DNA of 64,000 nucleotides from Streptosporangium sandarakinum. GTDB lineage: Bacteria; Actinomycetota; Actinomycetes; Streptosporangiales; Streptosporangiaceae. Shown one piece after another: positions 58,964 through 64,000 of the stretch. The position numbers and the translations under genes were made by a program. The notes below the pieces were generated by a model. It was given only the letters and a program-made list of their open reading frames with translations. It was not told the origin of the DNA and searched no databases. Within the stretch, counting starts at the first letter, position 1. Every line of letters begins with the position of its first letter. The stretch is from positions 248,001 to 312,000 of the forward strand of contig NZ_JACCCO010000003.1 in assembly GCF_013409935.1 (NCBI RefSeq). The letters are read 5' to 3'.

Positions 58964-59295
58964 GGGTCTATCTCCTGAAAAAACCGGATTTCTGATGGGC
59001 CAAGAGATATCCGGGACGGCTTGCAGACGGCTTGCCGTCCCTTGCAAGCACCTGACCGAGCCGCCCCTATCGCCTGGCCGCGCCGCTCCCATCACCGGGC
59101 CGCGCCGCCCTATCGCCGGGCCGTGTCCTCGCGCCGTCCGGTCCGTCCGTGTTTCCCCGGTCCGTCCGTGTTTCCTTGACCCGTCGGCGTTTCCCTGATC
59201 CGTCCGCGAAAGACGTGCTCTCCCCGCCCGCCCGCTCGCCACCAGGTGGGCGTAGCCGTCAGCCACCCGGTCACAGGACTCACGGGCCACGTCTC

Positions 59296-59877
59296 TCAGG
59301 GCTGCGGTCGAGGCTCCATGCCGACGAAGACCGCGTGGAGCACGCGGTCGAGGTAGGCGGGCGTCATCGGCTGCTGGGTGATCAGCAGTCTGTAGTACAA
59401 CGGGCCTGACAGGATCTCGAAGGCGAGGTCCAGGTCGAAATCGGGTGCGAGCCGTCCCTGCTCCTGGGCGGTCCTGAACCGGGCCAGGGTGTCGGCCGTC
59501 TGCGGCTGGATGAAGCGTTCGTTGAGGGCGGCGGCGACCTCGGGATTGTGCTGCGCCTCGCCGATCAGGTCCCGGTACAGCGGTCCCCAGGGCGGCCGGG
59601 CCAGCAGGTCGACGGCCTGGACCATCACCTCACGCAGGTCGGCCATGATGTCGCCGGTGTCGCGATGCTCCAGGCTCGGGCTGCTCGAGGTGAGGACCGC
59701 GTCGAGGAACAGCATGGCCTTGGAGGACCACCGGCGGTAGATGGTGTCCTTGCCGACGCAGGCCCGGGCGGCGACCGCCTCGATGCTGAGCTTGGCGTAG
59801 CCGACCTCTCGTGCCAGGTCGAGCGTGGCCTTGATGATCGTTTCGGTGCGGACATCGGAGCGGCGGCGGGCGTTCAT
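59296..59877 (-). CDS. TetR-family regulator, leaderless and autoregulated
   Basis: 193 residues. HTH: YAKLSIEAVAARACVGKDTI with YRRWSSK at about residues 27-53; the C-terminal part is the TetR_C_ (AcrR-like) ligand domain. A TTGTCA / TAAAAT promoter (59914-59884, minus strand) sets +1 exactly on the ATG. A palindrome fills the spacer, so it should repress itself. No obvious divergent target gene starts on the other side. Confidence 0.9.
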   Translation of the reverse strand: MNARRRSDVRTETIIKATLDLAREVGYAKLSIEAVAARACVGKDTIYRRWSSKAMLFLDAVLTSSSPSLEHRDTGDIMADLREVMVQAVDLLARPPWGPLYRDLIGEAQHNPEVAAALNERFIQPQTADTLARFRTAQEQGRLAPDFDLDLAFEILSGPLYYRLLITQQPMTPAYLDRVLHAVFVGMEPRPQP

Positions 59878-59883
59878 GGCGCC

Positions 59884-59914
59884 ATTTTACGGGTCGGGAC
59901 GACCCGTTTGACAA
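59884..59914 (-). promoter_or_regulatory. Promoter and operator of the TetR gene
   Basis: TTGTCA and TAAAAT with a 19-bp spacer. Within it, ACGGGTCG-GGA-CGACCCGT (59889-59907) has perfect 8-bp arms; a bound repressor would cover the promoter. Confidence 0.65.
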
Positions 59915-60147
59915 TGATGTGATGCTCCCTTCACGCCAGGTCAAGCCCTGCGTGACGTCCCGGCCCGCTCCAAAGTTCTGGTGGGTACGACCGGTCCCGC
60001 TCTCAGCGGCACGGGGAGGTGTTCTCATATCGCCCACCGTGCGCTGCGACCGGAGCGGCACCGGTTGGAGCGACCCGTCGCGCACCCGCCGACACCGGAT
60101 CCCGTTCCCGATCACTCCGTACCCCGTCCCGGCCTGGCCGGAGCGGC
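59915..60147. other. Gap without recognisable gene
   Basis: Between the TetR promoter and the methyltransferase stop. No plus-strand start with a ribosome site follows the operator. Confidence 0.4.
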
Positions 60148-61428
60148 TCACCCGCGGGCGGCGGGCCAGGACAGGACGAACGTGGTGTGACGCTTACGGA
60201 TCACCAGTCCGTCTCCGGCGGCCGTCCCGAAGCCGCCGCCGTCCCCGGCCGGCGGGACGCCCATGCCCGGCGGACGGCCGAGGTCCCCCGGGCGCGCGCC
60301 GTCCCCGGGGCGCGGGTCGCCCCCCGGGTGCACGTCGACGCGCAGGCCCGACGTCGACGGGCGTCCGGCCGCGTCCCACGCCCGCAGGTGGGCGAGGAGG
60401 TCGGCGGCGAGCCCCGCCCCGCCGGGCCCGAACGCCCGCACCACCGGCGGCGCGGGCGCCTCCCGGGGACGGAGCAGGCACAGGCCGCCGTCCTCGACGA
60501 TCCCCAGGGCCGTCGTGAACCCCCACCGGCCCGGCGCGCCCGCCGCGAGCCACCGGGGCCGGGACTCCGACAGCAGGCACCAGCGCGGCTCGTGCGCGGC
60601 CAGCCACAGGCCGAACCCGTCGGCGAGCGCGGCCGGGTCCGCGGCCACCCCGGCGGGAAGCTCGGACACCGGGCCGCCGAGCACCGCCAGGACGTCCCCG
60701 GCCTCCCTCGCCCGGGGCAGCGAGAGCATGAGCTCCGAGTCGCGGTCCAGCGGCCGGAGCACCTCCGGGCCGGCGAAGGGCCCGCGCAGCCGCATGAACC
60801 CGCAGGCCACCGCGGAACGGCTCGTCCAGTGCCCGTCCGCCCACTCCAGCGCCACCGAGCGCTGCACGCCGTTCAGGTCCATAGGGGCGACGATCCGCCC
60901 GCCGGGCGCGAGCTGCTCCAGCCAGGCCGGGAAGAGGTCCCACACGCCCACGGTCGCGATCACCCGGTCGTACGGCGCGCCCGGGGCGAAACCTTCGGCG
61001 CCGTCACCGCAGACCACCTCCACCCCGGGAAAGCCCGCCTCCGCCAGGTGGCCCCTGGCGCGCCCGACCAGGCCGGGGTCGATGTCGACGCTGGTGACCC
61101 GGCCGCCGGGACCGGCCAGGTGCGCCAGCAGCGCGGCGTTGTAGCCGGTCCCCGCGCCGATCTCCAGCACCCGGTGCCCCGGCTCCACCCCGAGCTGCTC
61201 CAGCATCAACGCCATGATCGTCGGCTGGGAGGAGGAGCTGACCGGCCGGCCCTCGGCGTCGCGCCGGGTCACGACGGCCTCGTCCCGGTACGCCGCCCCC
61301 GGGGGCACCTCCGGCAGGAAGAGGTGCCGGGGAACCGCCCGCAGCGCCCCGGTCACCTCCTCGCCGATCCCGCCGCGCCCGCGCACCCGGGCGACCATCT
61401 CCTCGCGCAACGCGTGCCAGTCCGCCAT
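60148..61428 (-). CDS. PCMT-like SAM-dependent methyltransferase with C-terminal extension
   Basis: 426 residues. AEGRPVSSSSQPTIMALML and LEIGAGTGYNAALLAHLAG (SAM loop) with VCGDGAEGF and YDRVIATVGV match protein-L-isoaspartate methyltransferases. A further 200-residue domain follows the catalytic domain. Such long PCMT homologues also occur in lanthipeptide and graspetide clusters, but I see no precursor or cyclase nearby. ATG 61428 is 6 nt after GGAGG. Confidence 0.85.
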   Translation of the reverse strand: MADWHALREEMVARVRGRGGIGEEVTGALRAVPRHLFLPEVPPGAAYRDEAVVTRRDAEGRPVSSSSQPTIMALMLEQLGVEPGHRVLEIGAGTGYNAALLAHLAGPGGRVTSVDIDPGLVGRARGHLAEAGFPGVEVVCGDGAEGFAPGAPYDRVIATVGVWDLFPAWLEQLAPGGRIVAPMDLNGVQRSVALEWADGHWTSRSAVACGFMRLRGPFAGPEVLRPLDRDSELMLSLPRAREAGDVLAVLGGPVSELPAGVAADPAALADGFGLWLAAHEPRWCLLSESRPRWLAAGAPGRWGFTTALGIVEDGGLCLLRPREAPAPPVVRAFGPGGAGLAADLLAHLRAWDAAGRPSTSGLRVDVHPGGDPRPGDGARPGDLGRPPGMGVPPAGDGGGFGTAAGDGLVIRKRHTTFVLSWPAARG

Positions 61429-61483
61429 CGCCGACCTCCAGACCCGCCGGTCCCGCCGCTCGCCGTACAACCGCCCCCGAGCT

Positions 61484-62476
61484 CTATGCCCACTCGGCGA
61501 GGATCTTGGCCTCCTTCTCCGGGTCGATGCCGTGGCCGCGGAAGGAGCGCTCCTCCACCGGGATCCCGCGGAGCCAGGCCCAGGTGTCGCGGACGGTCTC
61601 GGCGACCGGGCGGCAGCGCAGCCCGGCGGCGAGGGCCTTCTCCGACGACGGCAGCCAGACCCCGGCGAACTCCTCGTTGCGCGGCGCCCAGACCGGCAGC
61701 TCGGTCCACGGGGCGACGTCCCGGTCGAGCAGGAACTCGTCGTCCACCCAGACCAGCTCCGCGTCCGAGCCCGTCACCGCGCGGCACTCCTCCAGCAGCC
61801 CGCGGTAGGTGATGTTGCCCCGCACCCCGCTGACGAAGAAGCGGTCGTTCGTCCCGGCCTCGGCCTGGTCGAGGGTGAACGCGGCGATGTCACGGGCGTC
61901 GATGAGCTGCATCGCCATTTCGGGATCGCCCGGGGCGAGCACCCGCCCGCCGCGGTCGATCCGGGTGAGCCACCACGGCAGGCGGCCGACGTTCTCGTGC
62001 GGGCCGATGATGAGACCGGGCTCGATGATCAGGGCGTTGCCGTCGAAGCCCTGCTCGACCGCGCGCTCGCAGCCCGCCTTGAGGACGCCGTAGTCGCCGT
62101 CGTCCCGCCCGGCGTCCGGCGCGCACTCGAACCGGGGCGAGCTCTCGTCGGCCGCCTGCCCCGGCCAGACGGAACAGGCCGAGATGCTGGAGATGAACGC
62201 GTAGGTGGCCGCCCTGCCGTTGAGGACGCGCACCGACTCGCCGACGACGCGGGGGACGAACCCGCAGACGTCGACGACGATGTCCCATTCCCGGCCCTCG
62301 GCGAGCCGCTCCAGGTCGGAGGTGACCTCCCGGTCACCCCTGACCGCTTCGACGCCGGGTACGTCGACACCGTTCCTGCCCCGGTTGAACGTGGTGACCT
62401 CATGTCCGCGCCGCAGCGCCTCTTCAACGATCGCCCGGCCCAGGAAGACCGAGCCGCCGATTACCAGAGTCCTCAT
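61484..62476 (-). CDS. NAD-dependent epimerase/dehydratase-family protein
   Basis: 330 residues, extended SDR. The Rossmann loop is VIGGSVFLGRAI at residues 5-16, slightly atypical for GxxGxxG. FISSISACSVW and YGVLKAGCERAV hold the Ser and the Tyr-Lys catalytic pair; GLIIGPHENVGRLPWW follows. Reductase or epimerase activity is likely; the substrate is unknown. It is in the same direction as the methyltransferase (55-bp gap). Confidence 0.88.
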   Translation of the reverse strand: MRTLVIGGSVFLGRAIVEEALRRGHEVTTFNRGRNGVDVPGVEAVRGDREVTSDLERLAEGREWDIVVDVCGFVPRVVGESVRVLNGRAATYAFISSISACSVWPGQAADESSPRFECAPDAGRDDGDYGVLKAGCERAVEQGFDGNALIIEPGLIIGPHENVGRLPWWLTRIDRGGRVLAPGDPEMAMQLIDARDIAAFTLDQAEAGTNDRFFVSGVRGNITYRGLLEECRAVTGSDAELVWVDDEFLLDRDVAPWTELPVWAPRNEEFAGVWLPSSEKALAAGLRCRPVAETVRDTWAWLRGIPVEERSFRGHGIDPEKEAKILAEWA

Positions 62477-62608
62477 GGCCGATCATTGTTCGCCCGCCGT
62501 CCGCGGCGTGACCATGGCTTTCACCCTCGGCGCAAGCCGTACGCCCACAGCGGACCGGCCGCGTGCGGCGGGCTCGCCCGCGCGTGGCGGGCCCGCCACG
62601 CCCCCGGC

Positions 62609-64000
62609 TCACATGGCGCCGGCCGCGAGCGGCGGGCGCTCCAGGACGTGGACCTGCGCCGTGCCGATGTCGAAGTAGAGACCCACCAGCTCCAGGCGGC
62701 CCTCCCGGACGAGCCGGTCCACCGCCGGGTAGGAGCGCAGGTTGTCGAGCTGCTGGAGCACGTTGGCCCGGCAGAGACGGTCCAGCGGGCCGCCGTCGCC
62801 GTCCCCCGGGGACCCGGCGTCCCCGGAACCGGGAACCTCGCCGCCGGGCGTCTCGGACGGCGCGCCGCTCCCGGCGGCGAACCGGGTCAGGCTGTGGCGG
62901 CCGTGCCGCAGCCAGCGGCCGAGCGCGGGCATGCCCTCCGGCGCGTCGCCGCCGAGCAGCGCCGCCATGGCCCCGCAGCCGGAATGCCCGCACACCGTGA
63001 TGGTGCGGATGCCGAGTGCCTCCGTGGCGTACTCGATCGCCGCGGCCACCGAGTCGTCCGGGGGCGCCGTGCCCCGGCGGGGCACCAGGTTGCCGAGGTT
63101 GCGGACGGTGAACAGGTCGCCGGGACCGCTCGCGGTGATCAGGTTCGGCACGATCCGGGAGTCGGCGCAGGTGATGAACAGGTGCGACGGCTCCTGCTTG
63201 CGCGCCATCCCCATCATGAACGGGCGGATCAGCGGGGCCGTGCGGCGGTGGAACTCCCGCGCCCCGGCCAGCAGGTCCGGCTGCCCCGAGCCGTCCCCGC
63301 CCGCCGCGGCCACACCGGCCACGGCGGGCGCCACCCGCGCGGACGCGACCGCGAGGTCCGCCGCCGCGGACGACCGGCCGCGCCGCCGGTGGGCCCAGGG
63401 CAGCCACCAGCGGTCCGGGGCCGGCGGCGGAGGCTTGGCGGGGAGCACCCGGGCGCCGCTGGCCCCCATCGCGTACCACTCGTCGTGGATCTCGTCGATG
63501 TCCACGCTCCCGCCGCTCCGCTCGTGGTCGGTGCGCCAGGCGTGGACCGCCTCGAACGCGGCGTTGTCCATGAAGTCGATGTTGAGGTCCAGGTCGACCG
63601 GGACCCCGGCCGGGATGGCGCGCAGCGCCGAGGTGATCCGCGGGACGCCGAGGAAGGTCAGCGAACCCGCGATCGACACGTGCCAGTGCCCGCCCGGCTC
63701 GGGGGTGACCCGTACGGTGACCCGGGTCAGCCGCCGCAGCGCCAGCAGCGCGGCGAGCCCGAGCCCGAGCAGTACGCCCTCGGCCAGCCCGACGAGCGCG
63801 ACCCCCAGCATGGTGGTCACGTACACCGGGATCTCGCCGTGCCCCCGCAGGTTGCGCAGGTGCCCCATGTTGACCATCTGGACGCCGATGAACACCAGCA
63901 GGGCCGCCAGCGCCTCCATCGGGATCAGCGTGATCGTCCAGCCCAGGCAGAGCGCGAACACCAGGATCCACACGCCGTGCATGACCGTGGACCAGCGGCT
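62609..64000 (-). CDS. SulP transporter - STAS - beta-carbonic anhydrase fusion (5' partial)
   Basis: The N-terminal membrane part continues past the window end. Visible are the last SulP helices (WTITLIPMEALAALLVFIGV), a STAS domain (WHVSIAGSLTFLGVPRI, LNIDFMDNAAFEAV), a Pro/Arg-rich linker and a C-terminal beta-carbonic anhydrase. Zinc ligands are in CADSRIVP and HSGCGAM. Such fusions (for example Rv3273) couple anion transport to CO2/bicarbonate interconversion. A Gly/Asp-rich insertion GSGDAGSPGDGDGGP lies near the end. Confidence 0.92.
   Translation of the reverse strand, partial: SRWSTVMHGVWILVFALCLGWTITLIPMEALAALLVFIGVQMVNMGHLRNLRGHGEIPVYVTTMLGVALVGLAEGVLLGLGLAALLALRRLTRVTVRVTPEPGGHWHVSIAGSLTFLGVPRITSALRAIPAGVPVDLDLNIDFMDNAAFEAVHAWRTDHERSGGSVDIDEIHDEWYAMGASGARVLPAKPPPPAPDRWWLPWAHRRRGRSSAAADLAVASARVAPAVAGVAAAGGDGSGQPDLLAGAREFHRRTAPLIRPFMMGMARKQEPSHLFITCADSRIVPNLITASGPGDLFTVRNLGNLVPRRGTAPPDDSVAAAIEYATEALGIRTITVCGHSGCGAMAALLGGDAPEGMPALGRWLRHGRHSLTRFAAGSGAPSETPGGEVPGSGDAGSPGDGDGGPLDRLCRANVLQQLDNLRSYPAVDRLVREGRLELVGLYFDIGTAQVHVLERPPLAAGAM

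Noticed and set aside
61429..61483. Possible RiPP precursor upstream of the PCMT-like gene
   Set aside because: Only 55 bp separate it from the epimerase gene, with no start codon and ribosome site for a peptide.

Overview
The window is chromosomal DNA of a very GC-rich actinomycete. Third codon positions are almost all G or C, genes are chained by ATGA/GTGA overlaps, and a Nif3 / zinc-ribbon / RNase H-phosphatase / RNase P RNA block matches mycobacterial and streptosporangial synteny. A placement in or near Streptosporangiales is inference only.

Region 1 (1-14534) is the 3' part of a nonribosomal peptide (NRPS) cluster. It holds a free acyl-adenylating enzyme (5' end outside the window), a C-PCP protein, two stand-alone condensation proteins, a glycine-type A-PCP and a C-A-PCP. 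An unsecreted right-handed beta-helix protein and an MFS exporter follow. No thioesterase or MbtH protein is visible. The use of separate condensation proteins recalls pyrrolamide-type assembly.

Region 2 (14688-19002) has a PPOX-fold flavoprotein, a large N-terminal-LuxR/NB-ATPase regulator and a DUF1801 protein. The 5' regions of the PPOX and DUF1801 genes are homologous over about 115 bp, so they look like one small regulon.

Region 3 (19087-26887) is an oligosaccharide import and digestion locus: ABC binding protein, two permeases, a LacI repressor, and GH5 and GH43 enzymes without signal peptides. Four copies of a GAAACTTTC palindrome mark the LacI operators.

Region 4 (27018-34064) carries an SDR, a DMT transporter, a TetR, an acyl-CoA ligase, an M19 dipeptidase and a Baeyer-Villiger-type monooxygenase. 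Region 5 (34200-37788) is the conserved Nif3 / zinc ribbon / RNase H block and rnpB.

Region 6 (37850-47310) is accessory and partly decaying. It has an AT-richer patch with a lamin-tail protein and an unknown membrane protein. It also has a response regulator and a CPBP protein that have both lost internal segments, a DUF6493 operon, a TetR/DoxX pair, and a graveyard with Rpn and cutinase remnants. The cutinase remnant is split by a precise 205-bp insertion that looks like a deletion derivative of an IS605/TnpB element.

Region 7 (47310-64000) holds an MMPL exporter with its MarR regulator, an alpha/beta hydrolase, a Stf0 sulfotransferase, an ASCH / nucleotidyltransferase / nucleotidyltransferase operon, a shortened DUF2332 gene, a P450, a secreted protein, a TetR, a PCMT-like methyltransferase, an epimerase and a SulP-STAS-carbonic anhydrase fusion that runs off the end. 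Two window-wide themes are in-frame short tandem duplications in linkers and tails, and genes with clean in-frame internal deletions.
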